Part shown: one piece after another, positions 1 through 7,788 of the stretch
Numbering within the stretch: the first letter of the stretch is position 1
Layout of the letters: each line of letters opens with the position of its first letter
Source: Bacteroides sp. 43_108
GTDB lineage: Bacteria; Bacteroidota; Bacteroidia; Bacteroidales; Bacteroidaceae
Length of the DNA: 20,815 bases
NCBI GenBank assembly: GCA_001915545.1
Contig: MNQS01000185.1
Coordinates: forward strand, 1 to 20,815
Direction of reading: 5' to 3'
Program-made: the position numbers and the translations under genes
The notes under the pieces: model-generated
Databases searched by the model: none
Seen by the model: the letters and a program-made list of their open reading frames with translations, nothing else
What the model was told of the DNA's origin: nothing

Positions 1-30
1 TTTCGGGGGAATGCCTAAAGATACAAAAAA

Positions 31-80
31 GCCAGCTAATTCGCAACACTTTGTGTATGAATTAGTTGGCTAATTTTATT
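31..80. terminator. Bidirectional intrinsic terminator hairpin
   Basis: Arms at 31-42 and 59-70 pair over 12 bases with one G-U pair, and an inner ACAC/GTGT stem (46-49 with 53-56) closes a TTT loop. Six A residues precede the stem and a T-rich stretch (71-80) follows it, so it could work in both directions. It probably ends a transcription unit that lies mostly to the left of this window. Confidence 0.65.
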
Positions 81-227
81 CTATTTACTGAATATCCCTT
101 GTATAGGTTCAATTCTTACCAACAGCAATCTGAAGGATAACCGTTTCAGGATACGAATGCGGACATTGCATAAAAAAGCGACATTGCCTTTAAACTAGTA
201 TTAAAAACATAACCCTAATTTAATCTT

Positions 228-920
228 ATGGAAAATCTTCTTGGTGTTCTGAACATTTTTGTTGACGCACCGCATTTTGTAGGTGGGATAGCCTCTATGC
301 TTTTCCGCTTTATGATAAATATAATTGTAGTCGGGCTAATTGTTCATGTCTTCTATTATTCCAAGAGTAAGAGACGCGACTATTACTTTACGTTCATGAT
401 GATTTCTGTTAGCATATTTATGCTTGTGTATTTCATGGGCGACTCAAAGCTGAAGACTGGAGTTGCTTTGGGATTATTCGCCATCTTCGGCATTATACGC
501 TATAGAACAGAAGCTGTACCTATCAGGGAAATGACATATCTTTTCTTCCTTGTAGCTATATCAGTTGTAAACGGTATGTCAGAAGAGTTGACGATGTTGG
601 AGCTGCTGATTCCGAATATAATTTTCATTTTGTCCGTATGGGTACTCGAAAGCAAAATTTTAGTCAAGCATGAGGCAAGCAAGATAATATTCTATGATAA
701 TGTAAACCTTATAGCTCCCGACAAGCGTGCAGAACTCATAGCCGACATCGAAAGCCGACTCGGACTTAAGATCTTACGTGTAGAAGTTGGTACTGTTGAT
801 TTTCTGCGTGACAGTGCGATAATCCGCATTTATTATAATAGTGAAAATTGCAACGGCGAAGAAGGAGACAACTCTATTGAGAATATAACTAGAATTACCA
901 GAACTTTTGACGGTTTATAA
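228..920 (+). CDS. DUF4956 domain membrane protein
   Basis: This 230-residue protein has about five hydrophobic segments (roughly residues 24-45, 52-71, 77-91, 102-117 and 124-142) and then a soluble, probably cytoplasmic C-terminal domain of about 85 residues. The stretch around residues 77-103 (GVALGLFAIFGIIRYRTE, then PIREMTYLF) is characteristic of the DUF4956 family. The biochemical function is unknown. Members of this family are often encoded near VTC-type polyphosphate polymerase and CotH-like kinase genes; that is general knowledge and no such gene is in the window. Only 8 nt separate its stop from the DUF2490 gene, so the two are very probably co-transcribed. The start ATG at 228 lies in an A/T-rich leader without a Shine-Dalgarno site, as is usual in Bacteroidota. 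Confidence 0.85.
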   Translation: MENLLGVLNIFVDAPHFVGGIASMLFRFMINIIVVGLIVHVFYYSKSKRRDYYFTFMMISVSIFMLVYFMGDSKLKTGVALGLFAIFGIIRYRTEAVPIREMTYLFFLVAISVVNGMSEELTMLELLIPNIIFILSVWVLESKILVKHEASKIIFYDNVNLIAPDKRAELIADIESRLGLKILRVEVGTVDFLRDSAIIRIYYNSENCNGEEGDNSIENITRITRTFDGL

Positions 921-928
921 GTGTAGTC

Positions 929-1786
929 ATGAAATTTTTTAGTATAAGATACTGTGCCGTTATAGCTTTGTCTGCAATCGGCATACTGACAGCTAAGGCT
1001 GATGATGATTTTGGTCTTTGGACCGAAGTGGAAGTGGAAAAATCGCTTCCGCATAATTTTGATTTGTCATTTGAAGGCGAGTTCCGTACCGAAGACTGTA
1101 TGAAGCAGGTTGACAGATTTGGTGCGACATTAAGTCTCGGGTATAAAATCTCCAAATTCATGAAAGTGAAAGTTGGCTATGCTATGATATATTCCTATTA
1201 CCCAACTGAGCGTAAGGAGAAATATATGGATATTGCCCAGGATGTTGATGATGAATACAAGGAATACTATTGGGAAGGATATAATATTACTGACAGCTAT
1301 TGGTCGCTGCGCCATAGATTTAAGGCTGACGTAACTTTTGATAAGAAGTTTTTTAAATGTATAAAGGTCTCGTTACGTGAGCGTTACCAATATACACATC
1401 GACCAGAAATGGAGGTCTATCGTCTTAAGTACAGATATGTGCGTACACCTCTTCCTGAGGGCGGTTTTCTTGATGAATTGCGCCCTGGTTATCCAGAGTC
1501 GGATCCTGATGTGAAGCATGAGAAGAATACACATTATCTGCGTTCGCGTCTTGAAATCGAGTGGGACAAGAAAAAATGCGATTGGGGTCCATTTGTGTCG
1601 TTTGAGCTGTATAACGATTTGCAGAACAGCATGGATATGGACGAGTATAAGATAATGGCAGGAACATCCTACAAGATTTCTAAGAATCACAGGGTTAAAT
1701 TGTCATATCTCTTCAATCACAACATTGAAGATTCCGCTGGCGAAAATCGCCACGTAATAGTGTTGGGCTATACATATAAATTTTAG
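929..1786 (+). CDS. DUF2490 family outer-membrane beta-barrel protein
   Basis: This 285-residue protein begins with a signal peptide, probably cleaved after the TAKA at residues 22-25. The rest is a series of amphipathic strands rich in Tyr, Trp, Arg and Lys (for example FGLWTEVEVEKSLPHNFDLS near the N-terminus and HVIVLGYTYKF at the end). A C-terminal aromatic residue is typical of proteins assembled into the outer membrane. The pattern fits DUF2490, a family predicted to form small outer-membrane barrels with no established substrate. It follows the DUF4956 gene by 8 nt and precedes a small secreted protein by 41 nt, so it is probably the outer-membrane part of a four-gene cell-envelope cluster. 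The family call is from memory of its general appearance. Confidence 0.75.
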   Translation: MKFFSIRYCAVIALSAIGILTAKADDDFGLWTEVEVEKSLPHNFDLSFEGEFRTEDCMKQVDRFGATLSLGYKISKFMKVKVGYAMIYSYYPTERKEKYMDIAQDVDDEYKEYYWEGYNITDSYWSLRHRFKADVTFDKKFFKCIKVSLRERYQYTHRPEMEVYRLKYRYVRTPLPEGGFLDELRPGYPESDPDVKHEKNTHYLRSRLEIEWDKKKCDWGPFVSFELYNDLQNSMDMDEYKIMAGTSYKISKNHRVKLSYLFNHNIEDSAGENRHVIVLGYTYKF

Positions 1787-1827
1787 AAAAACTTATTTCC
1801 AGTTCTGAAAACATAAATTTACAGTAT

Positions 1828-2307
1828 ATGAAGAAGTATTTTCTTTGTACTTTGTTTACCCTTGTGGCAACATTGTATACTTCTGCTTTTGCAGGCGATT
1901 CCGACCGTGTGGTCTTTGTTGTAAAAGGTGAAATTTATGAAACTCCTTTGTCGGAGCTTAAGAAAATAACTTTCACAGGAGGCAAACTGCAGGCGCACAT
2001 GACAGATGGAAGTTGCGATGAATATTTTTTGGCGGACATGCAGAAAGTGTATTTTTCAGATGTGTCTGCTTCAATAAATACTTCGGAGGACAACAGCAGA
2101 TTGTTGACCGTGTGGAATCAATCTGCTTCCATGCTTTCTGTTCGTGGCTATGTAGGACTTGTAGAGATATTTGGTGCTGATGGAAAACAGGTTTCATCGC
2201 AATATGTAGGAGACAGTTCTGCGCATAATCTGGACTTGAGTCTTTTGCCTAAAGGCATGTATGTTTTACGTTTAGGAGTAGAAACAATTAAAATCATGAA
2301 GTTATGA
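1828..2307 (+). CDS. Small secreted protein with T9SS type A-like C-terminal tail
   Basis: This 159-residue protein has a signal peptide ending near residue 22 (TSAFA, then GDSD). A short beta-rich module follows at about residues 25-78, with the pattern VVFVVKGE...PLSELKKITF...YFLADMQKVYFSD. The last 70 residues resemble a T9SS type A sorting domain: LTVWN near residue 92, VEIFGADGKQV in the middle, and LPKGMYVLRLG close to the end. Almost the whole mature protein is therefore the short module plus the sorting tail. The function is unknown. It may be a surface-displayed partner or anchor of the next gene's product, whose start codon overlaps its stop by 4 nt (ATGA at 2304-2307), which points to translational coupling. 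Confidence 0.7.
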   Translation: MKKYFLCTLFTLVATLYTSAFAGDSDRVVFVVKGEIYETPLSELKKITFTGGKLQAHMTDGSCDEYFLADMQKVYFSDVSASINTSEDNSRLLTVWNQSASMLSVRGYVGLVEIFGADGKQVSSQYVGDSSAHNLDLSLLPKGMYVLRLGVETIKIMKL

Positions 2308-3539
2308 AGAAGCTTGTTTTTGCCGTTGTATTGTCACTTATATCAGCAGTCTGTGCAACAGCCCAAGAATATATGTACGTATGGCAATATGGAGGATACG
2401 TAAAATACGATCGTGCCGAAGTTGGTGATATGGTGTTCAGTATGGAAGGTACCAATGTTAACATCGGTGGTACAATTTATAACGTTTCGTCAATTGACAG
2501 TATAACTTTTCTTCCGCCGGCACTTGACAAGTCTGGAAAGGTCGTAGTAAGTTATTCTGATGGAAAGGCTTCTGTGCATGTTCCGTCGAATGTAAAGGGT
2601 GTGACATACAGTATTGAAGGTGCACATGTGACACTTAATTCAACAAATGTGACAGATGAACTTGAGTATGTTCTCGAAGGAAGCTCAGGTGATGGTTCAT
2701 TGTTGTATAATGGCGATTACAAATGTAAGTTCTATCTTAATGGACTCGATTTGGTTTCATCGTCAGGCCCTGCGATCGATCTTGAATGCGGCAAGCGCAT
2801 AGAGCTAATTCTTCCCGAAGGTACAGAAAACAGATTGGAAGATTGCGCAAGAGGCACGCATAAGGCGGCTTTGTACTGTGATGGTCACCTGGAAATAGAG
2901 CAGGGTGGAAATCTAACTGTAGCTGGAAAGACCGGACATGCTATATCTACGAATGAATATATGAAAATCAAAAAGACAACAGGTACTATTACTGTTACCG
3001 AAGCTGTGAAGGATGGTTTTCATTGTGGCCAGTATTTTCAGATGAACGGTGGTTCTGTTTCTATATCGGGAAATATGGGGGACTGTATTCAGGCCGAACT
3101 GACAAAAAATCCGTTGGATGAGCTTAATGGACAACTTATTGTAAACGGAGGAACATTGGATCTTACTGTTGCTGGAAACGATGTCAAAGGTTTGAAGGCT
3201 GATAGGAATATCACAATATCCGGTGGCGACATTAATATAGATGTACCTGGCAGCGGTTCCAAAGGCATAAGCACAAATGTGCATCTTTTTGTAAATGAAA
3301 ACGAAGCTCCTACGGATATTTATATTACTGCTGGCGGAGGTACATTTGTGGATCCTGAGACCGACGATACCAAGTATTGCATGGGAATAAAGGTTGACTT
3401 TAACATGACCGTAGAAGCCGGTCATATAAAGGTTGTAAATACCGGTGACCAAAGCCGAGGAATAAAAGTTGAGGGAACCTATACGAATAAAGGTGGAACT
3501 GTTGATGCAGAGATTGAAGCCGGAACAGTTGCACAGTAG
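2304..3539 (+). CDS. Secreted carbohydrate-binding beta-helix protein (Cthe_2159-like)
   Basis: This 411-residue protein has a signal peptide ending near residue 20 (CATAQ). A short module at about residues 22-72 (YVWQYGGYVKYD...IGGTIYNVSSIDSITF) resembles the one in the preceding gene. From about residue 95 to the end it consists of repeated short strands with Gly/Asn turns, such as GPAIDLECGKRIELILPEG, KAALYCDGHLEIEQGG, LIVNGGTLDLTVAGNDVKG and NITISGGDINIDVPG. This layout matches the Cthe_2159 family (also called DUF4353), whose founding member is a parallel beta-helix that binds acidic polysaccharides and calcium. No catalytic motif is seen. It lacks the sorting tail of its upstream neighbour, so it may be held at the surface through a partner. 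It is the last gene of the cluster. Confidence 0.8.
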   Translation: MKKLVFAVVLSLISAVCATAQEYMYVWQYGGYVKYDRAEVGDMVFSMEGTNVNIGGTIYNVSSIDSITFLPPALDKSGKVVVSYSDGKASVHVPSNVKGVTYSIEGAHVTLNSTNVTDELEYVLEGSSGDGSLLYNGDYKCKFYLNGLDLVSSSGPAIDLECGKRIELILPEGTENRLEDCARGTHKAALYCDGHLEIEQGGNLTVAGKTGHAISTNEYMKIKKTTGTITVTEAVKDGFHCGQYFQMNGGSVSISGNMGDCIQAELTKNPLDELNGQLIVNGGTLDLTVAGNDVKGLKADRNITISGGDINIDVPGSGSKGISTNVHLFVNENEAPTDIYITAGGGTFVDPETDDTKYCMGIKVDFNMTVEAGHIKVVNTGDQSRGIKVEGTYTNKGGTVDAEIEAGTVAQ

Positions 3540-3610
3540 AAGAATATAGTATCAGACACTTTCCTGTGATATGTTGGCTTTTCATTATGATGTATAAAGA
3601 GTCGTTAGAA

Positions 3611-3660
3611 ATGCCGGCAATCACTAAAATGTAAGCAAATATGCTGGTATGTTAAACTTT
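3611..3660 (+). terminator. Possible terminator hairpin after the DUF4956 cluster
   Basis: Bases 3611-3619 pair with 3642-3650 over 9 positions, two of them G-U, around a 22-nt loop. A loosely T-rich stretch begins about 7 bases downstream. It is weaker than the other terminators in the window and partly overlaps the glyA promoter region. Confidence 0.4.
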
Positions 3661-3664
3661 TTAT

Positions 3665-3672
3665 TAATTTTG
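3665..3672 (+). promoter_or_regulatory. Candidate Bacteroidota -7 promoter element for glyA
   Basis: TAATTTTG matches the Bacteroidota -7 consensus TAnnTTTG. It lies 84 bases before the glyA start codon in a gene-free stretch, predicting transcription start near 3678. No good TTTG -33 box is seen at the expected distance, so the call rests on the -7 box and the position. Confidence 0.45.
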
Positions 3673-3756
3673 CGTTGTACATTAAAGACCTATTGGTTGT
3701 GCAATTGAGATTTAATGTAGCTTTTTGACATTTTATTCACTTTAAATATAAGAAAA

Positions 3757-5037
3757 ATGGTACGAGATGAGGAAGTATTCCAACTGATTGAGAGAGAACA
3801 CCAGAGGCAGTTGAAGGGCATTGAACTTATTGCGTCGGAAAATTTTGTGAGCGATGAGGTTATGCAGGCAATGGGATCATGCCTTACCAACAAGTATGCA
3901 GAAGGTTATCCGGGTAAGCGTTACTACGGAGGATGTGAAGTAGTAGATATTGCTGAGAATCTTGCCATAGAGCGTGTAAAGAAACTTTTCGGTGCAGAAT
4001 ATGCCAACGTTCAGCCTCATTCTGGTGCACAGGCCAATGCAGCAGTATTGTTGGCTGTGCTTAAGCCAGGTGATACTTTTATGGGACTCAATCTTGATCA
4101 TGGTGGTCACCTCAGCCATGGTTCGCATGTAAATACTTCTGGTATACTATATAATCCTATTGGATATAATCTGAACAAGGAAACTTGTCGTGTTGACTAC
4201 GATGAGATGGAGAAGCTTGCTCTCGAGCACAAGCCTAAACTTATTATTGGTGGTGGTTCTGCTTACAGTCGTGAGTGGGATTATGCAAGAATGCGTAAGA
4301 TTGCCGATGAGGTTGGAGCTTTGCTCATGATTGATATGGCACACCCTGCAGGACTCATTGCTGCAGGTCTGCTTGACAATCCGCTCAAGTATGCTCATAT
4401 AGTCACATCCACAACCCACAAGACACTCCGTGGTCCAAGAGGAGGTATCATCCTCATGGGTAAGGACTTCGAGAATCCTTGGGGTCTCAAGACACCGAAG
4501 GGAGAAGTTAAGATGATGTCTCAGATACTCAATAGTGCAGTTTTCCCAGGACAGCAGGGCGGTCCGCTCGAACACGTTATAGCAGCTAAGGCTGTAGCCT
4601 TCAATGAGGCACTCCAGCCTGAGTTCAAGACTTATCAGGCACAGGTTAAGAAGAATGCAGCTGTGCTTGCACAGGCTTTGATGGATAAGGGATTCTACAT
4701 TTGTTCTGGTGGTACAGACAATCATTCTATGCTTGTTGATTTGCGCACTAAGTATCCAGATCTCACAGGTAAGGTTGCAGAAAAGGCTCTTGTAGCTGCC
4801 GACATTACAGTCAACAAGAACATGGTGCCATTCGATACACGTTCAGCATTCCAGACATCTGGTATACGTCTTGGTACACCTGCAATCACTACTAGAGGTG
4901 CTAAAGAAGATCTTATGTACGAGATTGCCGATATGATTGAGAAGGTTCTTAATGCTCCAGAGAATGAGTCTGTTATAGCATCAGTACGTAGTCATGTAAA
5001 TGATCTCATGAAGGATTATCCAATTTTTGCTTGGTAA
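3757..5037 (+). CDS. glyA: Serine hydroxymethyltransferase
   Basis: This 426-residue cytoplasmic PLP enzyme interconverts serine plus tetrahydrofolate with glycine plus 5,10-methylenetetrahydrofolate. It is the main source of one-carbon units for purine, thymidylate and methionine synthesis. The N-terminal IELIASENF (residues 22-30) and the [15 protein letters not shown] block (45-59) are hallmarks of the family. The PLP-binding lysine is K222 in the motif [14 protein letters not shown], and the [10 protein letters not shown] segment at 191-200 contains the Asp that contacts the pyridine nitrogen. The length is normal. The ATG at 3757 is preceded by an A-rich leader and begins directly before the conserved N-terminal helix. 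It appears to be a single-gene unit, with its own promoter candidate and a strong terminator at 5076-5140. Confidence 0.98.
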   Translation: MVRDEEVFQLIEREHQRQLKGIELIASENFVSDEVMQAMGSCLTNKYAEGYPGKRYYGGCEVVDIAENLAIERVKKLFGAEYANVQPHSGAQANAAVLLAVLKPGDTFMGLNLDHGGHLSHGSHVNTSGILYNPIGYNLNKETCRVDYDEMEKLALEHKPKLIIGGGSAYSREWDYARMRKIADEVGALLMIDMAHPAGLIAAGLLDNPLKYAHIVTSTTHKTLRGPRGGIILMGKDFENPWGLKTPKGEVKMMSQILNSAVFPGQQGGPLEHVIAAKAVAFNEALQPEFKTYQAQVKKNAAVLAQALMDKGFYICSGGTDNHSMLVDLRTKYPDLTGKVAEKALVAADITVNKNMVPFDTRSAFQTSGIRLGTPAITTRGAKEDLMYEIADMIEKVLNAPENESVIASVRSHVNDLMKDYPIFAW

Positions 5038-5075
5038 TTCTGTTTTTATAGAGCAACATAATAAAACTGTCTATT

Positions 5076-5140
5076 GAGGACAACCGGTTTACTATATAAT
5101 GTTATAAAGATTTATATTTGTGCCGGTTGTCTTCATTTTT
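5076..5140 (+). terminator. Intrinsic terminator of glyA
   Basis: A 12-bp stem (5076-5087 with 5123-5134, one G-U pair) encloses a 35-nt A/T-rich loop and is followed by five T residues (5136-5140). It lies 38 nt after the glyA stop codon. Confidence 0.8.
5113..5120 (+). promoter_or_regulatory. Candidate promoter for the GH2 gene inside the glyA terminator loop
   Basis: TATATTTG matches the TAnnTTTG -7 consensus. TTTA at 5088-5091, 21 bases upstream, could serve as a 3-of-4 match to the -33 TTTG box. It would give a leader of about 100 nt before the ATG at 5227. The region is A/T-rich, so a chance match is possible. Confidence 0.35.
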
Positions 5141-5226
5141 ATAAGGGCAGTTCTGTAAATGTTTTCAACTTTTGCAAGTTCGGAAATCATAAATATTTAA
5201 CCTCATTAATCTTAATACTAAATATT

Positions 5227-7698
5227 ATGGATCTAATATGTAAGTCTTATGCTAAAATGATTCGTTATGCTGAATCAGTCGTAGCGTCATTGTTTTTCTT
5301 TTTCGTTTTTTTTCATTTCACAAGTGTCAAGGCTGATCCGATGTTCGGTGACCGTCAGCTTTTTGTTGATGGATGGAAATTCATTCAGCCTGCATCTGTA
5401 GATGATGACATTTTAAAAGTAACTGATTTTTCAAAATGGCAGACAGTTGTGCTTCCTCATGATTGGAGCGTTAAGGGACGCTACAGTCCAGATAAATACA
5501 GCGCAACGGGCTACCTTCCTGGAGGTATGGGATGGTATGCAAAGGAATTTGTCGTTCCTGCTGAGAAAAAGGGAGAAAAAATCTACATTTATTTTGAAGG
5601 TATATATAACAGAAGCACTGTATATCTTAATGGAAAACTTGTTGGTAATCGTCCAAATGGGTATATGTCTACACTTTATGATTTGACTCCGTATATTCGT
5701 TATGGCGAAAATAATGTGCTTAAAGTTACTGTTGACCATACACGCGAAAACGATTCTCGCTGGTATACAGGTTCTGGTATCTATCGCGACGTGTATCTCG
5801 TGTATGCAAATCCTGTGCATGTGGATTTGTGGGGCATATTCTTTCATGCCGACAAGGTTACATCTAGAAAAGCAGATGTTGCAGTAGAGACCACACTGCG
5901 CAACTTCAGTTCAAAGCAGGCAAAAGTTAAGCTTGTGCAGACTATTTATGATGTTGATGGCGGAAAAGTTGTAACAGAGTCTTCAAAGAGTGTTTCACTT
6001 GATGCAGGCGATTCGCTGACGCAGATTCAGAAAATGTCAATTGCTCGTCCTAAACTTTGGTCTATATCATCGCCGCAGTTGTATACTCTCAAGACTACTG
6101 TGTATGTTGATGGTAAGAAAACAGAAGAGAATTCCCGTAAAGTAGGTATCAGAACTTTGACATTTGATCCAAACAACGGTTTCGCTCTGAACGGCACATG
6201 GATGAAGCTCAAAGGTGTATGCATACACCATGATGCAGGTTGCTTGGGATCGGCTGTTCCTGTTGAGGTTTGGCGCAGACGTTTGCAGACTTTAAAGGAA
6301 ATAGGATGCAACGCCATAAGAATGAGCCATAATCCTCAGGCTCCTGTGCTTTATGATTTGTGCGACGAGTTGGGATTTGTAGTCATGGATGAAGCATTTG
6401 ACGAGTGGGAATATCCTAAACGTAAATGGGTAAGTGGATGGAACGTAGGTACACCAGGATTCCAGGGCAGTGCCGATTTCTTCAACGAGTGGTGTGAGCG
6501 TGATGTTCGTGACATGGTGTTGCGCGACAGAAACCACGCATCAATAATTATGTGGAGCATTGGCAATGAGGTTGACTATCCAAATGACCCTTATTCGCAT
6601 CCGGTCCTTGATCACGGTAGAATCAATCAGCCTATGTACGGAGGATATAAGAAAGATGCTCCAAATGCTGAGCGTCTTGGAGAAATATCAAAGCGTTTGG
6701 CAACAACAGTGAAGAAATATGACACAACACGTCCTGTTACCGCAGCTCTTGCTGGTGTGATTATGTCGAACGAGACAGATTATCCGTTCAATCTTGATAT
6801 CTGCGGATATAATTATACAGAGAACCGTTATGACGAAGATCATAGCAAATATCCTGATAGAGTAATATACGGAAGTGAGAATGGACAGGGCCTTGATGCT
6901 TGGAAGAAAGTTCGCGATAGCAAGAACATCTTTGCACAGTTTATATGGACCGGCATCGATTATCTAGGTGAAGCAGGACGTTGGCCTTCACGCGGTCTTT
7001 ATACAGGTCTAATTGACCTTGGCGGTTTCATCAAGCCTCGCGGATATTTCAGAAGAGCTTTATGGTCAGAGAAGCCTGTGGCATATTTAGGTACTTATCC
7101 GGCTCGTGGCAAACGCCTTTCAGCCGATGCATGGTCAATCTGGAACTACTCTGAAGGTCAGACTATCCGAGTTGTTGCATATTGCAACACACCTAAGTCG
7201 CGCCTTCTACTTGACGGTAAGGTAGTGGGCGAGATTAAGGATTTGGACGACAATACCTTCATCACATCTTGGGATATACCTTTCCAACCTGGAAAATTGC
7301 AGGTCGAAGGTTTGGACAATAGCGGTAAGACCGTATGCACATATACCGTGAGCACATCAGGTCGTCCTTATGCCATTAAGGCCGATGTTTTCGAAGGTTC
7401 TGTAATTGACAAGCAACGTGGTGTAGCTCAGATAATCTTGCAGATTGTCGATGAAGATGGCAACCCCGTTTATCTTTCCGACGACGAAGTAACATGCCGT
7501 ATAAGCGGACCAGCCAAGCTTCTTGGCATGGAGTCCGGCAATAATTCAGATATGGGCAACTACAATGACAACCGCCAGCGAGTTTTTCGCGGCCATCTGA
7601 TAGCCTACATTCAGGCTACAGGGCAGGAGTGTGATGCAGAAGTAAAATTTTCTGCCCCATGGCTCAAAGGTGCTGAAGTCAAACTGACTTTCAAGTAA
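5227..7698 (+). CDS. Exported GH2 family beta-galactosidase-like glycoside hydrolase
   Basis: Starting at ATG 5227, this 823-residue protein has a signal peptide (a long Phe-rich hydrophobic stretch ending near SVKA) and is probably periplasmic. The GH2 layout is complete. It has a jelly-roll sugar-binding domain (DGWKFIQPASVDD...LPHDWSVKG), an Ig-like domain and a TIM barrel with RMSHNPQAPVLYDLCDELGF. The acid/base Glu is E448 in SIGNEV and the probable nucleophile is E551 in YGSENGQ. The segment IWTGIDYLGEAGRWPSRG follows, and then C-terminal beta domains resembling DUF4982 and the GH2 C-terminal domains. It should cleave non-reducing beta-galactosides or related beta-glycosides; the exact sugar cannot be read from the sequence. 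An in-frame TTG at 5074 is rejected as the start because it lies at the edge of the glyA terminator. ATG 5257 is an alternative start. No SusC/SusD pair is adjacent. Confidence 0.9.
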   Translation: MDLICKSYAKMIRYAESVVASLFFFFVFFHFTSVKADPMFGDRQLFVDGWKFIQPASVDDDILKVTDFSKWQTVVLPHDWSVKGRYSPDKYSATGYLPGGMGWYAKEFVVPAEKKGEKIYIYFEGIYNRSTVYLNGKLVGNRPNGYMSTLYDLTPYIRYGENNVLKVTVDHTRENDSRWYTGSGIYRDVYLVYANPVHVDLWGIFFHADKVTSRKADVAVETTLRNFSSKQAKVKLVQTIYDVDGGKVVTESSKSVSLDAGDSLTQIQKMSIARPKLWSISSPQLYTLKTTVYVDGKKTEENSRKVGIRTLTFDPNNGFALNGTWMKLKGVCIHHDAGCLGSAVPVEVWRRRLQTLKEIGCNAIRMSHNPQAPVLYDLCDELGFVVMDEAFDEWEYPKRKWVSGWNVGTPGFQGSADFFNEWCERDVRDMVLRDRNHASIIMWSIGNEVDYPNDPYSHPVLDHGRINQPMYGGYKKDAPNAERLGEISKRLATTVKKYDTTRPVTAALAGVIMSNETDYPFNLDICGYNYTENRYDEDHSKYPDRVIYGSENGQGLDAWKKVRDSKNIFAQFIWTGIDYLGEAGRWPSRGLYTGLIDLGGFIKPRGYFRRALWSEKPVAYLGTYPARGKRLSADAWSIWNYSEGQTIRVVAYCNTPKSRLLLDGKVVGEIKDLDDNTFITSWDIPFQPGKLQVEGLDNSGKTVCTYTVSTSGRPYAIKADVFEGSVIDKQRGVAQIILQIVDEDGNPVYLSDDEVTCRISGPAKLLGMESGNNSDMGNYNDNRQRVFRGHLIAYIQATGQECDAEVKFSAPWLKGAEVKLTFK

Positions 7699-7706
7699 AT
7701 CATATT

Positions 7707-7740
7707 TTCCCTGCAAGACCCATCAGATTCCTGCGGGGAA
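7707..7740 (+). terminator. Probable terminator of the GH2 gene
   Basis: Bases 7707-7715 pair with 7732-7740 over 9 positions with one G-U pair, 8 nt after the GH2 stop codon. The downstream T content is modest (CTTTGCCGTTT), so efficiency is uncertain. Confidence 0.5.
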
Positions 7741-7788
7741 CTTTGCCGTTTCATATATAGATTTTAAAATATATATACTTATATACCG

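Noticed and set aside
2913..3452. Minus-strand open frame of 179 codons
   Set aside because: It lies entirely antisense to the well-supported beta-helix gene, has no recognisable features and has an odd composition.
4147..4725. Minus-strand open frame of 192 codons inside glyA
   Set aside because: It is antisense to a highly conserved gene and shows no family features, signal or promoter.
5074..5226. N-terminal extension of the GH2 frame starting at TTG 5074
   Set aside because: It overlaps the glyA terminator stem and loop and encodes no signal peptide at its start, whereas ATG 5227 places a proper signal peptide at the N-terminus.
7741..7788. Alternating A/T tract as an origin or attachment site
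   Set aside because: It is short, lies in an ordinary intergenic gap and has no DnaA boxes or integrase gene nearby.
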